This document shows positions 17,740 through 27,019 of a DNA stretch of 64,000 bases, piece after piece; the first letter of the stretch is position 1; each line of letters starts with the position of its first letter. The notes beneath the pieces were generated by a model. That model made no database searches. It saw nothing but the letters and a program-made list of their open reading frames with translations, and was not told where the DNA came from. A program made the translations under genes and the position numbers. The DNA is taken from the NCBI RefSeq assembly GCF_013302895.1, contig NZ_VJOK01000001.1, positions 1 to 64,000 of the forward strand, read 5' to 3'. This DNA is from Streptomyces albus subsp. chlorinus (GTDB lineage Bacteria; Actinomycetota; Actinomycetes; Streptomycetales; Streptomycetaceae).

Positions 17740-18816
17740 TCAGCGCGGGGCGCCGGGGGTCGTCGTCGCCACCCAGCGCCGTACGCTGGCGATCAGCGAG
17801 CGGCTGGTGGCGAGTGCCGCGCGCAGGCCGTTCTCGGAGCCGGTGCCGGGTTTCTGGTGCAGGACGACGCCCACGGCCAGCCGGTCGTTGCCGTCGTGGT
17901 CCGGCGCGGTGGCCGCCCACATCAGGTTGCCGCCCGCCGGGGAGCTGGATCCCGTCTTGCCGCCGATCACGCCGTCCTCGCCGAGCAGGGTGTTGGTGTT
18001 GCGGACGGGGGGCGAGCCGGGCACGTGGGCCTCCCGCTGGGCGACGACGGACCGGAAGGCCGCGTCCCGCATGACTTTCCGGGCCAGCTTGAGCTGGTCG
18101 GGGGAGGTGCTGACGGTGGCCGGGTCGATGCCGCTGGGGTCACGGTAGGTGGTGTTGGTCATGCCCAGGTCGTGGGCCGCGCGGTTCATCTTCGCGACGA
18201 ACGCTTCCTCCGTGCCGGCGTCCCAGCGGGCGAGCATGCGGGCGATGTTGCCGGCCGAGGGCAGCAGCAGGAGTTCCAGTACCTGTCGTTCGCTCAGCCG
18301 CCGTCCGGCCTCGACCGCCACGGTCGACTCGGCGCCCAGGCTGGACTCCTGCGCGGCCCGGGCGTCGACGGTGATCCGGGCGCCGGTGCCGCCCGGCGGG
18401 ATCGGGTGGTCGCGCAGGATGACGTATGCCGTCATGACCTTCGTCACGCTGGCGAGCGGAACCGGTTTCTGCGCGCCCCGGCCTCCCGGGGCGTTTCGGA
18501 CGCCGAGGCCCGCGACGTGGATGCTGGTCTGTCCTTCCGGCGGCCAGGCCAGGGAAGGGGAGTGCGGGGAGGCCGGGCCGTGTTCGCCGGTTCCCGTGAC
18601 GGCGCCGAGCGTCACCAGGGCGCCCAGGGCGAGGGTCCCCGCGACGGCGGCGCTGATGCGGCGCGAACGACGCACACGGGCGGGCGGAGGCGGCCCCTCG
18701 GACGCCGGTGCCGGGTCGGGAACCGCGGCCGGGGCGGCGTCCTGGCCGGAGGCCGGGGCCGGGCCGTGCGGCGCCCGGTGCGGTTCGGGTGCGGTGGGTG
18801 TGTTGGCCGGGCGCAT
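17740..18816 (-). CDS. D-alanyl-D-alanine carboxypeptidase (penicillin-binding, S11-type)
   Basis: 358 residues. An N-terminal Pro/Ala-rich cytoplasmic tail (1-50) precedes a single membrane anchor (about 53-75) and an extracellular serine peptidase domain. The active-site tetrad is SVTK (Ser123, Lys126). The second motif reads SAGN at 187-190, so the usual SxN is shifted or altered. KTG is at 287-289. ATG 18816 is preceded by GGAGG. The enzyme trims the terminal D-Ala of peptidoglycan stem peptides outside the membrane. It lies just downstream of the sensor kinase and response regulator on the same strand, so it is a likely target or co-operonic member of that system. Confidence 0.9.
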   Translation of the reverse strand: MRPANTPTAPEPHRAPHGPAPASGQDAAPAAVPDPAPASEGPPPPARVRRSRRISAAVAGTLALGALVTLGAVTGTGEHGPASPHSPSLAWPPEGQTSIHVAGLGVRNAPGGRGAQKPVPLASVTKVMTAYVILRDHPIPPGGTGARITVDARAAQESSLGAESTVAVEAGRRLSERQVLELLLLPSAGNIARMLARWDAGTEEAFVAKMNRAAHDLGMTNTTYRDPSGIDPATVSTSPDQLKLARKVMRDAAFRSVVAQREAHVPGSPPVRNTNTLLGEDGVIGGKTGSSSPAGGNLMWAATAPDHDGNDRLAVGVVLHQKPGTGSENGLRAALATSRSLIASVRRWVATTTPGAPR

Positions 18817-18914
18817 GGGGACACCTCCGAGGAGCGGGTGCGTGACGTTCACGCACCAGATCACCTTGTGCGGTGGAGGTGTCGGGGAGACCGGCGGCGG
18901 GGCTCTCGGGCCGC

Positions 18915-20192
18915 TCAGGTACGTATCGGCTGTGTATCGGCCGGCTGCCGTTCCCGGAGCGACAGTACGGCCACGGCCCCGCCGTCCGGGGCGTTGGCGA
19001 AGTCCAGCCGGGCGCCGATGACCTCCGCCTGGGCCAGCGCGATGGTCAGGCCCAGTCCGTGTCCGTGGCCCCGTTCGGACGCGCCGGTGGCGAAGCGGCG
19101 CGGCCCCTCGGCCAGCAGCCGTGCGGGGAACCCGGTGCCGTGGTCGCGTACGGTCACCGTCGGCCCCGCCACCGTGACCTCGACCGGCGCGCGGCCGTGC
19201 CGGTGGGCGTTGACGACCAGGTTGGTGACGATGCGGTCGAGGCGGCGCGGGTCGGTGTCCACCAAGGGGCCCGCGTCGGCCGTGAAGCTGCTGTCCAGTC
19301 CGGTACGGGCGAGGCAGTCGCGGACCACGTCCGCCAGCGGTACCGGGCGGGTGTCGGGGGTTTCGGCGCCCGCGTCGAGCCGGGAGATCTCCAGCAGGTC
19401 CTCGACCAGGTTCCGCAGCACCGCCACCCGGTCCCGGACCAGGTCGGTGGCCTCGCTCGGGGCAAGCAGCTCGCTGGCGGTGACCAGGCCCATGAGCGGG
19501 GTGCGCAGTTCGTGGGCGACATCGGCGGTGAACCGCTGTTCGGCCCGCAGCCGTCCGTGCAGGCTGTCGGCCATGGCGTCGACGGTGGCGGAGATGACGC
19601 TGATCTCGTCGCCGGTGCCCTTGACGGCGGTCCGCGCACTCAGGTCCCCGTCCGAGATCCGGCGGGCGGTGCGGGCCACCGCGCGCAGTCTGCGGTGCGG
19701 CAGTTCGGCGGCGAGTGCCGAGACCGGGACGACGATCCCGAGGACGACCAGGGAATACTTCCACATGTGCCGGTCCAGCGCCTGACGTGTGAGCAGGTCC
19801 GGGGTCATGTCGATGCACACGGCGAACGGCCTGCCCCGGTGGTCGCGTGCCGCCCACATGCCCGGGTGGTAGGGATCGGCCTCGTACCAGGTGACGGGGG
19901 TCTCGGCCGCACCGGCGGGGCGGTCCCGCAGGCGGCGCAGCAGTTCGTGAGGCAGGACGGTGGTGTCGCGCACGACGCCGTCCGGTTCCGTCCCGTCCCG
20001 CTCGTAGCGTTCGACGGAGTCGGTGAGGTCGGCCTCCGCCTTGGCCGCGCCGTCGTTCAGGGAGCGTTCCAGGGTGCTGCGGTGCACCAGCAGGCCGACG
20101 GTGAGCGCGACGGCGGTGCAGGCCACGGCGACCAGCGAGGCGACCTTCCAGTGCAGCGACCGCCAGTGGAGCAGGGTGCGCAGGCGGCCCAC
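18915..20192 (-). CDS. two-component sensor histidine kinase
   Basis: 425 residues from GTG 20192, which begins one base after the response-regulator stop (translational coupling). Two membrane helices (about 16-36 and 145-165) bracket a 108-residue extracellular sensor. HAMP and DHp follow, with phospho-acceptor His227 in ADVAHELRTPL, then a HATPase domain with NLVVNAHRHG (N box) and HGHGLGLTIA (G2 box). The larger open frame that runs into the regulator gene is an artefact. The sensor segment carries one cysteine (CIDMT). With the adjacent carboxypeptidase and secreted proteases, an envelope-stress role resembling CseC or VanS-type sensors is likely. Confidence 0.92.
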   Translation of the reverse strand: MGRLRTLLHWRSLHWKVASLVAVACTAVALTVGLLVHRSTLERSLNDGAAKAEADLTDSVERYERDGTEPDGVVRDTTVLPHELLRRLRDRPAGAAETPVTWYEADPYHPGMWAARDHRGRPFAVCIDMTPDLLTRQALDRHMWKYSLVVLGIVVPVSALAAELPHRRLRAVARTARRISDGDLSARTAVKGTGDEISVISATVDAMADSLHGRLRAEQRFTADVAHELRTPLMGLVTASELLAPSEATDLVRDRVAVLRNLVEDLLEISRLDAGAETPDTRPVPLADVVRDCLARTGLDSSFTADAGPLVDTDPRRLDRIVTNLVVNAHRHGRAPVEVTVAGPTVTVRDHGTGFPARLLAEGPRRFATGASERGHGHGLGLTIALAQAEVIGARLDFANAPDGGAVAVLSLRERQPADTQPIRT

Positions 20193-20193
20193 G

Positions 20194-20925
20194 TCAGTTC
20201 CGCCGCAGTTTGTAGCCGAAGCCGCGCACGGTCTCGATCCGGTCGGCGCCGATCTTCTTCCGCAGCCGCTGCACGGCCAGGTCGACCACCCGGGTGTCGC
20301 CGTCCCAGCCGTAGTCCCACACGGTGCGCAATAGGGACTGCCGGTCGAGGACGACGCCGGGGTTGGCGGCGAACTCCAGCAGCAGGCGCAGTTCGGTGGG
20401 GGCCAGCGCGACCGGCTCGCCGGCCCGGGACACCTCCAGGCCGGCGGTGTCGACGGTGAGGTCCCCGAAGACCAGCGGTGCGGTGCCGTCCGGGCCGGGG
20501 GCCGGGGAGGGACCGGCCGCGGCGAACGTGGCGCGGCGCAGCAGCGAGCGGATACGGGCGACCAGTACGGCGGTGTCCACGGGTTTGACCACGTAGTCGT
20601 CGGCGCCTGCCTCCAGGCCCGAGACGACGTCCAGGCTGTCACCGCGCGCGGACATCATCAGGACGGGGGCGGTGCTGGTCTCCCGGACGCGCCGGCACAG
20701 GCCGATGCCGTCGAGCCCGGGCAGCATCACGTCCAGCAGCAGCACGTCGTGCCCGCCTTCCCGGAAGCGTTCGAGGCCGACGAGACCGTCCTCGGCCGTG
20801 GCGACCCGGTAGCCGTAGCGTTCCAGGGCCAGTGCCACGGAGCGGCGGATGGTCTCGTCGTCCTCGACGAGCAGGATCGAGGCGGAGGGGGCCGGGATGC
20901 CCTCCGGTGCCGGTACGGCCGACAT
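20194..20925 (-). CDS. OmpR-family response regulator
   Basis: 243 residues. The receiver domain has acidic pocket EDD (21-23), phospho-Asp65 in LLLDVMLPG, Ser92 and Lys114 in VVKPVD. The C-terminal winged helix (about 145-243) has LAPTELRLLLEF, VWDYGWDGDTRVVDLAVQRL and a terminal VRGFGYKL. AGGAGG lies 6 bases before ATG 20925. It is the first gene of an operon with the histidine kinase and probably controls the carboxypeptidase downstream. Confidence 0.94.
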   Translation of the reverse strand: MSAVPAPEGIPAPSASILLVEDDETIRRSVALALERYGYRVATAEDGLVGLERFREGGHDVLLLDVMLPGLDGIGLCRRVRETSTAPVLMMSARGDSLDVVSGLEAGADDYVVKPVDTAVLVARIRSLLRRATFAAAGPSPAPGPDGTAPLVFGDLTVDTAGLEVSRAGEPVALAPTELRLLLEFAANPGVVLDRQSLLRTVWDYGWDGDTRVVDLAVQRLRKKIGADRIETVRGFGYKLRRN

Positions 20926-21128
20926 GCGTTCCCTCCTGATGTGGTGCGGGGCATCATCATGCCCCTCGGCGGGAACGGGGCGTGGCCGCGGGCCCCCCGC
21001 CCCGGCACTCAGCCCTCAGCCCTCGGCCTCCGGCGCCGTGTCACATGGTCATCGGCGGGGGTCGGGGCGGGGCAGCAGGCAGCCGGGGCGGTCCAGGTCC
21101 AGCTTGTTGCCGGGGACGACGCACGTGG

Positions 21129-21965
21129 TCAGCCAGTACGTCTGGGTGGCGTAGCCGATCCCCTTGTGGGTGGTGATCTTTCCGTTTTCGCCATCTCGCA
21201 GGGGTTGTCCAGGGTGCACTGGCCGCCGTCGTGATTGCTGGTGTTGTTGATGCCCACCACCTGGCCGCCGGAGAGCACCGGGGAGCCCGAGGTGCCGGAA
21301 CCGGTGTCGCAGGCGGGTGTGTACCGCAGGACGTCCTCCGTGACGTTGCCGGCCTCCAGGACCCGGTAGACGAGCTGGTCGATCTTGCAGGTGAACTCCT
21401 TCTTCCAGCTCGCCGACACCACCCGGATGTCCGCGCCGCGCGCCGGCCGCCGGTCCGAGACCGTCAGCGCAGTGACCTTGTGGTCCTCCTTGAGTTCCCG
21501 GTAGGTCGTGCCCACCTGGTAGAGGGCAAGGTCCGTGCCGGTCAGGGTGACGTACAGGGCCTTGCTCGCATGCAGCTGCACCGCCGTGTCGCCGGAGGCG
21601 TCCAGCACGTTGAACAGGCGGTGCGAGGGCTGGTCCACCAGGACCTCGCCGGGGAGGGGCCGGGCGCCTTCGTAGCAGTGCCCGTTGGTCATGACCAGCG
21701 CCCGGTCGTCGTCCCGGGAGGCGGGCGTCCGCACGACCGCGCCGGAGCAGCCGTTGACCTCGACCGTGCCGGTGAAGTCCGGTCCGTCGCGCCGTTGGGC
21801 CGCGTTCGCCGGTGCGGCCGGCTTCGTCGCCGTCGTGGTGGTGGCAGCAGTCGTCGCCGCGGCCGGTGTGGCGGCCGGTGTGGCGGCTCCGCCCGGTGCG
21901 AACACCGCCAGACCGAGCAGTGCGGCGCCGGCCAGGCCGCCGGTGGTGGTGAGGGGACGTTTCAT
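21129..21965 (-). CDS. secreted trypsin-like serine protease, 3' end frameshifted
   Basis: As read, 278 residues. The signal peptide is MKRPLTTTGG followed by LAGAALLGLAVFAPGGAA, then a Thr/Ala-rich linker. The triad is His96 (MTNGHC), Asp145 (GTDLALY) and Ser226 (GTSGSP). Near codon 258 the frame breaks (about 21190-21200). In the next frame the protein continues as ENGKITTHKGIGYATQTYW, TTCVVPGNKLDLDRPGC and stops at 21049, which is the expected family C-terminus with its final cysteines. The protease may fold without a last disulfide, or this may be a sequencing error. It is coupled to the upstream aminopeptidase-like gene (26-bp gap). Confidence 0.85.
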   Translation of the reverse strand: MKRPLTTTGGLAGAALLGLAVFAPGGAATPAATPAAATTAATTTTATKPAAPANAAQRRDGPDFTGTVEVNGCSGAVVRTPASRDDDRALVMTNGHCYEGARPLPGEVLVDQPSHRLFNVLDASGDTAVQLHASKALYVTLTGTDLALYQVGTTYRELKEDHKVTALTVSDRRPARGADIRVVSASWKKEFTCKIDQLVYRVLEAGNVTEDVLRYTPACDTGSGTSGSPVLSGGQVVGINNTSNHDGGQCTLDNPCEMAKTERSPPTRGSATPPRRTG

Positions 21966-21991
21966 GAGGGCTCCGAGTCGGGGAAAGGCGG

Positions 21992-23503
21992 TCATTGCAC
22001 GCCGGGGCAGGTGCCGTTGGTGGTCGTGCCGTCCCGGAAGAACGCCAGGACCTTCGTGACACAGGGCAGGCCGGAGAGGGAGGAGTGGGCGTCGTCCTCG
22101 ACAGTCAGCAGCGAGGCGCCCGCCGCCTTCTTGGCCCGTTGCGCCCACACATACGGGGTGATGCCCTCGGTCAGGTGGCCGGAGAGCTGGAGCGGGCTGT
22201 CTCCCCGCGTCACGGGTGTCGGCGGGACACGCACGGGCCAGTCGGCGCACTCCGAGGTGAAGTAGCGGCCCCCGGTCGCCGGGGCTGCGGCGCGGCGCGC
22301 GTGCAGGGCCTCCCACATCTCGGAGAAGCCCGTGGCACTGGTAGCGGTGTTGCACAGCATCGCGTCGTACTGGAGGGCGTTGAGACCGCCGTGCGGGGAC
22401 TCGAAACCGAAGGGGCGCCGCTTGGGGGCTGCCTCCGTCCTGGGCAGGGCGGCGGGCTTCTCCCCCTCCAGCACGGGTATCAGGTCGGCCGCACTCGTCG
22501 CCCAGGCACTGGGCACATCGGTGACGAGGTCGGCCACCCAGTCCCCGTTCATCACCTCCTCGCCGACGACCCGGGGTTCGCGGTCGAGTTCGTCACGCAG
22601 GGCGGTCACCCTGCGCACGATGGCGGCCTTGTCGGTGCCCAGGTGGAACTCGGCGTCGTGCCGGGCCAGCCACCGGACGAAGCCGTCGAAGTCCCGGTCC
22701 CCCGTGGCTTCCACGTCCCCGTCCATCGTCGAGTGGTCGAATACCGGCGGCATCACCGAATCCAGCCACATGCGGTGGACCCGGTCGTCGAAGAGCGACC
22801 GGTAGGCCAGGCCGACCGCGGTACTGAACGACACGCCGTAGTAGTCGATCTGCGGAACGCCCAGTGCCTGCCGGAAGGCATCGAGGTCACGGGCGGCGTT
22901 GGCGGGAGTGAGCTGACGCACGAACTCGGGATCCTTGGCCACGCACCGCTTGTTGTACGCGGACTGGTCGTCGAACTCCGCCTTCGCGCGTTCTTTCGGG
23001 CCGGCGGTCGGCGGAGTGTCATCGACCGGCTCCGTGTCGCAGTCGACCTTCTCGCTGTAGCCGGCGCCCCGGTCGTCCATGCTGACGATGTCGTGGTCGG
23101 CGGCGAGCGGGCGCAGCCCGGTCTTGAGGACGCCCGCCGGCGCCGACACCTTCACCAGACCCGGGCCGCCCGATCCGTACACCAGAGGCGGGGCCTTCGA
23201 CGCCGCGTGTTCGGCCTTGAGCCGGCTGACGGCGATACTGATCTTGCGTCCCTCCGGCTTCGAGTAGTCCAGGGGGACGCGTAGTCGGGCGCACTCGGTT
23301 CGGGTGTCGTCCGGGTCGGGCCAGTCCTTGGCGACGGAATGGCAAGGACGCCAGGTCAGTTCTCCGGTTCCCTTCGGCGCGGCGGACGCGGCGGACGCGG
23401 CGGACGCGGCGGACGCGGCGGACGCCGAGGGCAGCAGCAGTCCGCTCAGGAGCACCGCCGACACCAGCGGTGTCCCGCGGCGCAGCATGATGGGCAGGGG
23501 CAT
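21992..23503 (-). CDS. secreted alpha/beta hydrolase, tripeptidyl aminopeptidase-like
   Basis: 503 residues. The signal peptide MLRRGTPLVSAVLLSGLLLPSASA runs into an Ala-Ser repeat. VYGSGGPG supplies the oxyanion region and SMDDRGAGYSEK the strand-5 loop. The nucleophile elbow reads YYGVSFSTAVG, with serine in place of the usual glycine after the nucleophile. The C-terminal TAP-like domain has CADWP and ends with HSSLSGLPC, which places the catalytic His. The family (Streptomyces Tap/Slp) removes N-terminal tripeptides from secreted proteins. GGAGG lies upstream of ATG 23503. It is probably co-transcribed with the serine protease at 21129-21965. Confidence 0.88.
   Translation of the reverse strand: MPLPIMLRRGTPLVSAVLLSGLLLPSASAASAASAASAASAAPKGTGELTWRPCHSVAKDWPDPDDTRTECARLRVPLDYSKPEGRKISIAVSRLKAEHAASKAPPLVYGSGGPGLVKVSAPAGVLKTGLRPLAADHDIVSMDDRGAGYSEKVDCDTEPVDDTPPTAGPKERAKAEFDDQSAYNKRCVAKDPEFVRQLTPANAARDLDAFRQALGVPQIDYYGVSFSTAVGLAYRSLFDDRVHRMWLDSVMPPVFDHSTMDGDVEATGDRDFDGFVRWLARHDAEFHLGTDKAAIVRRVTALRDELDREPRVVGEEVMNGDWVADLVTDVPSAWATSAADLIPVLEGEKPAALPRTEAAPKRRPFGFESPHGGLNALQYDAMLCNTATSATGFSEMWEALHARRAAAPATGGRYFTSECADWPVRVPPTPVTRGDSPLQLSGHLTEGITPYVWAQRAKKAAGASLLTVEDDAHSSLSGLPCVTKVLAFFRDGTTTNGTCPGVQ
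23379..23423. repeat. 9-bp tandem repeat, five copies, in a signal-peptide coding region
   Basis: Five consecutive copies of GCGGCGGAC on the plus strand. On the coding (minus) strand they encode repeated Ser-Ala-Ala at the signal-peptide cleavage zone of the hydrolase gene. The length is a multiple of three, so copy-number change would keep the frame. Confidence 0.9.
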
Positions 23504-24930
23504 GGGGAAGGGCCTCCAGCGGTGAGTCGATCGCCTTCGATGTCGTACGGGGCCAATGTGGTGGGCTGCGGTCTCCGTGCCGTGGCGGTCGGGTATCAGA
23601 TACCGCTTCAGAAGGTCTTAGTCATGCATCAGTCCCGTCTGCGCGCCGCGGGCCTCCCGCCCGGCGACCCGCCCGGCGTCCAGCGCGACCAGCACGACTG
23701 CGCCCCACACGTGGAGGCGGTGGGCGCTGTCGCGGAAACGGGTGGCGTAGAGCTGGGGCATGGGGGCCGGTCCGCCCGCGAGTTCCTGGCCGGTGATGGT
23801 GACACCGGCGCCGGCGCCGGTCCCGGTGCGGGGGCGGTGCCGGTGCCGGTGCGGGGGTCGGTGCCGGTGCGGGGGGTCGAAGTGCGCCAGGTGGGGGCCG
23901 CCGCTGGACCCGCCCGGCATGCCGCAGGTCTCGCCCCACAGCAGGGGGGCGTCGGGGCCGGGGCGACTCGTTCCCGCGCAGTGGATCTCTCGCCAGGGGT
24001 TGCGGCGGGCGGGGCGGGCCGTGTGTATCCCGACAGGATGAGGTGATGTCAGTCGCAGTCGGCCGCCCAGGCGTTGAAGAGTTCGTTGCGTGTGTGTCGC
24101 CGCGGTGTGTCAGTCGTCGTGCTGCCACCAGCTCACGCGAGCAAGGCCGGCCAGAAGGACGCCGACGTTACGGGCTGCTCCGGTGACGAGCGCCGCGGAG
24201 ACCAGGCGCAGCGCGGGCAGCGGCGCCACGTTCTCGCCGGGGAGCATCACGGGTGGCATGGCGGGATCAGCCGCGGGTCTTCAGACCGCCGTCGAGGACG
24301 GACCTGCGTCACGGACACGGTCACGGTACCCCCGGTGAAGACAGCGCGCTGGGGGCCCGGCGGCGAGAGACCGATCGCGCGGTGGCCAGCACGGTGGTGG
24401 TCAGGCCGGGGGCGCGTCGATAGCGGGCTGCCACGGGCAGGCGTCGAGCCACAGCGAAACACTCGCGGGACAGACGGCCTGCCGCACCGTGTGACCGGGC
24501 CGCTTGCAGCCATCACCACACCGAGCGCTGCGATACCCCAAAAGCCCAACTGATCAACCCGGACATGCTGCTGGTCAACGCGCCCCGCGCATCCAGCACC
24601 CGCAAAAAGTCCACCGCCTGCCCGCGAGCGAAGACAGCCGGCTTCCCCCCTCCAGGCATCACCCACTGCCTCCCAGACCGTCTCGCAGAGCCCTCCAGCC
24701 CACGCCCTGGCAGCGCACGGCCCCACTCATGACAGCCCGCAGACCGCACGCGTACCACGACTGAGGCAGAAACCCCGACGCAGCGCCCAGCGCTGCGGTA
24801 CAGACCCCCGGTGTCGGGCCTTGCTGAGGGATGCTACGGGCTGACACCGTGCCCTGCGAGTGCCTAGCATTGAGCGGGACACCGTGGAGGCCCGGGAAAG
24901 GGTGCTTACTACCCGGCCTCTTTCGGGGAG
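23504..24930 (-). other. poorly coding stretch with possible small ORFs
   Basis: No confident gene. 23780-23880 is a low-complexity CCGGTGCCGGTGCGGG-type repeat. A minus-strand 49-codon ORF at 24110-24259 starts MPPVMLPGENVAPLPALR and ends LARVSWWQHDD, with protein-like composition but no clear ribosome site. A 100-codon frame at 23618-23920 contains LHVWGAVVLVALDAG and could be a remnant. I recognise nothing in 24300-24930. Confidence 0.35.
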
Positions 24931-24934
24931 TGAG

Positions 24935-25523
24935 CCTGTGCCGGGCGGGAGACGACGAAGACCAACCCCCCGCCCGGCGATCCGGGACATCGCGCACGTC
25001 TCCCGCCCCGAACCCGCGCACGGCCAAGTCCCGCTCCACCTCTGGCCGGTCACGGAATCCCCAGATCGACTCGGATGTCCGCACATGCCCTCGGCGAACG
25101 CGTAGGTCCAGCGGAAGCTCACCAGCGGTCCGGACACCTCCAACAGACCCACCCAACTGGCCACAGGGCCGACGCCGGTCACATCTGTCACCTTGTACAA
25201 GGTCGCCTGTCATGCGTCGGGGTCAGCGATCTTCTGTGCAACGTTCCCGTCATGGTCACAGGTCGACCCGGAGCGGGGGGAAGTGCGGTCGCGTCCGCGC
25301 ATATCCACTGGACTTGTGCATTGCCGGGTTTGCCCCTGGCCACGTCGATCGAAGCCTGGGCAGGATCGATACCGACCACACCGAGCCCACGCTCGGCCAG
25401 GAGGAGAGCGAAGACACCTGTGCCGCAGCCGACGTCCAGCACGCTCGACGCCTCGGCCTCTGCCGCGAGGGCCAGGCAGGCGGACAGGACGCTGCGATCA
25501 GGATCGAGTGGGCCGTAGAGCAC
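24935..25523 (-). pseudogene. class I SAM-dependent methyltransferase, deleted and frameshifted
   Basis: The 5' part is good: LYGPLDPDRSVLSACLALA, the SAM loop SVLDVGCGTGVFALLLAERG, GVVGIDPAQASIDVARGKPG and ICADATALPP. Then the frame is lost near 25270. After a gap the C-terminal half reads VTDVTGVGPVASWVGLLEV, SGPLVSFRWTYAFAEG and, in another frame, ESIWGFRDRPEVERDLAVRG. The central section, including the RPGG motif, is missing. Product and substrate unknown. Confidence 0.7.
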
Positions 25524-25734
25524 AGCCAGCCCCTGCTACCGGAAGACTCCGTACCCCATACCAGGAAAATACGGCCCCACAAACGGGCAACGACAGAACC
25601 GCCCATACCCGCAGGCCCGTCCATTGCAGACACACAAGCGAGACTGTCTCCGTGGTGATAGGCCAGCACGGGCATACCCGCCATCAAAGAAGCAGCTGCA
25701 AAGCCGCCCCAGCACGCACCGCCCCCGAGCAATC

Positions 25735-25890
25735 CCCACACTCCCTCACCCCCAACCCTCACACCACACCACACCACACCAACAGCAAAAGCGAAGGCAA
25801 CAAAACCCTCAGAAATGTCAGCCATAAAACCTCAACAACGTCAGCCGTAAGACCGCAACAACCCGACCCACCACAGGCCTGTCGAACGGC
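25735..25890 (+). other. A/C-rich non-coding tract
   Basis: Strongly A/C-rich on the plus strand, with CACAC-type repeats near 25760-25790 (four CACAC-like units). It lies between the dead methyltransferase and the 3' end of the membrane protein gene. No gene seen. Confidence 0.7.
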
Positions 25891-25905
25891 GTCGCCCACC
25901 CGCCC

Positions 25906-26958
25906 TCAACTCGCTTGGAATTTCGCGATCCGGCGAGCGAACATTGCGGACATGTCCAGAAGGCGAGTTGGGCCTCGAAGCACAGTGTCCCCGCCCAACT
26001 GTTGCACTACTGCGACGAAGGGGCCTTGTCGGAAGAAGACATAGCGACCGATCAACTCCGGCGGTATATCGGCGTCGGGGCTGCCATCACTGTTGAAGTA
26101 GGTCTGCTCCCGATACTCGAAGAACTGGCTCTCTTCGCCTCTCTTGGCCAACCGTACTTTTGGGTGATTTGAGTGACGACTGTTGACGGTGAGACCCATA
26201 TACGCGAGATGGGCCGATTCAGCGTCTGGGAAAGCCAACAGGACGAACTCGACGGAATTACCGGTACCTTTGACGCCATCGTACGTGACACTACCGGCAG
26301 ATGTGGCTTTGCGGCATTCCGGCACCGCTTGGCAGGCGGAAACGCGAGTGGCACGCGCGAATTCAGGCGCTTCGGATTTGGGGAACAGTTTTGCATCCAC
26401 GTCGCTTCGTTCGGGGAGCATCTTGCGGACCGTGGCAGTGCCCGCGGCCGACGCCGTGACACTGGGGTTGGAATCGCTCGCGTCGCGCTGGGCGGTCCTC
26501 TGCCTGTTCGGCGTGTCATCGGCGTTGATCAGTCTCACGCCGCCGTACGCAGCGAGTGCCAGCAGAATGAGTGCCAAGGCGATTGCCGCTGTGAGTAGCA
26601 TTCGTCCGGCAGGCGTGTTGTTGATCGTCAGAGGGCCCAGCGCTATCTGGTTGTTTTTCAGTCGGCTGCCCGTGATGACCACACTTCCGGTGGTCTGCTG
26701 GGTGGATGCGTGAAGAAGTAAGGCCAGCCGATCAGCAAACTCGGCATCGCCTCTGATTTCGTCGGTGAGAGCGGCTTGCACATCCTGTTGGGCAGTGGGA
26801 TCGCTCGGGGAGGCACTCAAGCCCTCCAGGGCAGTACGACCGCGAGCGGAGTGGTTCAACCTGTCTTGTATGAGCTGGGATGTTGCCGTGCTGGCCGCAC
26901 CCCCCAGAACGGAGATCAGAGCCTGTGTAGCCATTGCCGCCAGGTCGTTCTGATTCAC
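25906..26958 (-). CDS. single-pass membrane protein of unknown function
   Basis: 350 residues from GTG 26958 (AGGGGG upstream). An N-terminal Ala/Gln-rich helical domain (1-90) is followed by an alternating stretch, GSVVITGSRLKNNQIALG (about 91-110), then one membrane helix (MLLTAAIALALILLALAAYG, about 120-140). The C-terminal domain of about 180 residues has two cysteines (SACQAVPEC) and ends FARRIAKFQAS. With no signal peptide the N-terminal domain should be cytoplasmic and the C-terminal domain extracellular. I do not recognise the family. Base use is less GC-biased than in its neighbours, suggesting acquisition. Paired GTGAC/GTCAC dyads lie upstream. Confidence 0.75.
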   Translation of the reverse strand: MNQNDLAAMATQALISVLGGAASTATSQLIQDRLNHSARGRTALEGLSASPSDPTAQQDVQAALTDEIRGDAEFADRLALLLHASTQQTTGSVVITGSRLKNNQIALGPLTINNTPAGRMLLTAAIALALILLALAAYGGVRLINADDTPNRQRTAQRDASDSNPSVTASAAGTATVRKMLPERSDVDAKLFPKSEAPEFARATRVSACQAVPECRKATSAGSVTYDGVKGTGNSVEFVLLAFPDAESAHLAYMGLTVNSRHSNHPKVRLAKRGEESQFFEYREQTYFNSDGSPDADIPPELIGRYVFFRQGPFVAVVQQLGGDTVLRGPTRLLDMSAMFARRIAKFQAS

Positions 26959-26984
26959 TCGAGACCCCCTGTGTCATCTCAGCC

Positions 26985-27019
26985 GTGACGTTGTCACCAT
27001 GTTCGTCACACACCGTGAC
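26985..27019 (-). promoter_or_regulatory. two consecutive GTGAC/GTCAC dyads
   Basis: GTGAC-GTT-GTCAC at 26985-26997, then GTCAC-ACACC-GTGAC at 27005-27019: four alternating half-sites within 35 bp. They lie 27-61 bp upstream of the membrane protein start at 26958, the expected place for an operator. The cognate regulator is unknown. Confidence 0.5.

Noticed and set aside
17170..19785. 871-codon plus-strand open frame
   Set aside because: It is the antisense shadow of the carboxypeptidase and kinase genes; composition is Arg/Gly/Ser-rich with no domain, and the minus-strand genes have full motif sets.
23780..23880. GC-rich repeat as a coding glycine/proline-rich protein
   Set aside because: The repeat is open in several frames on both strands, with no ribosome site or signal; low complexity only.
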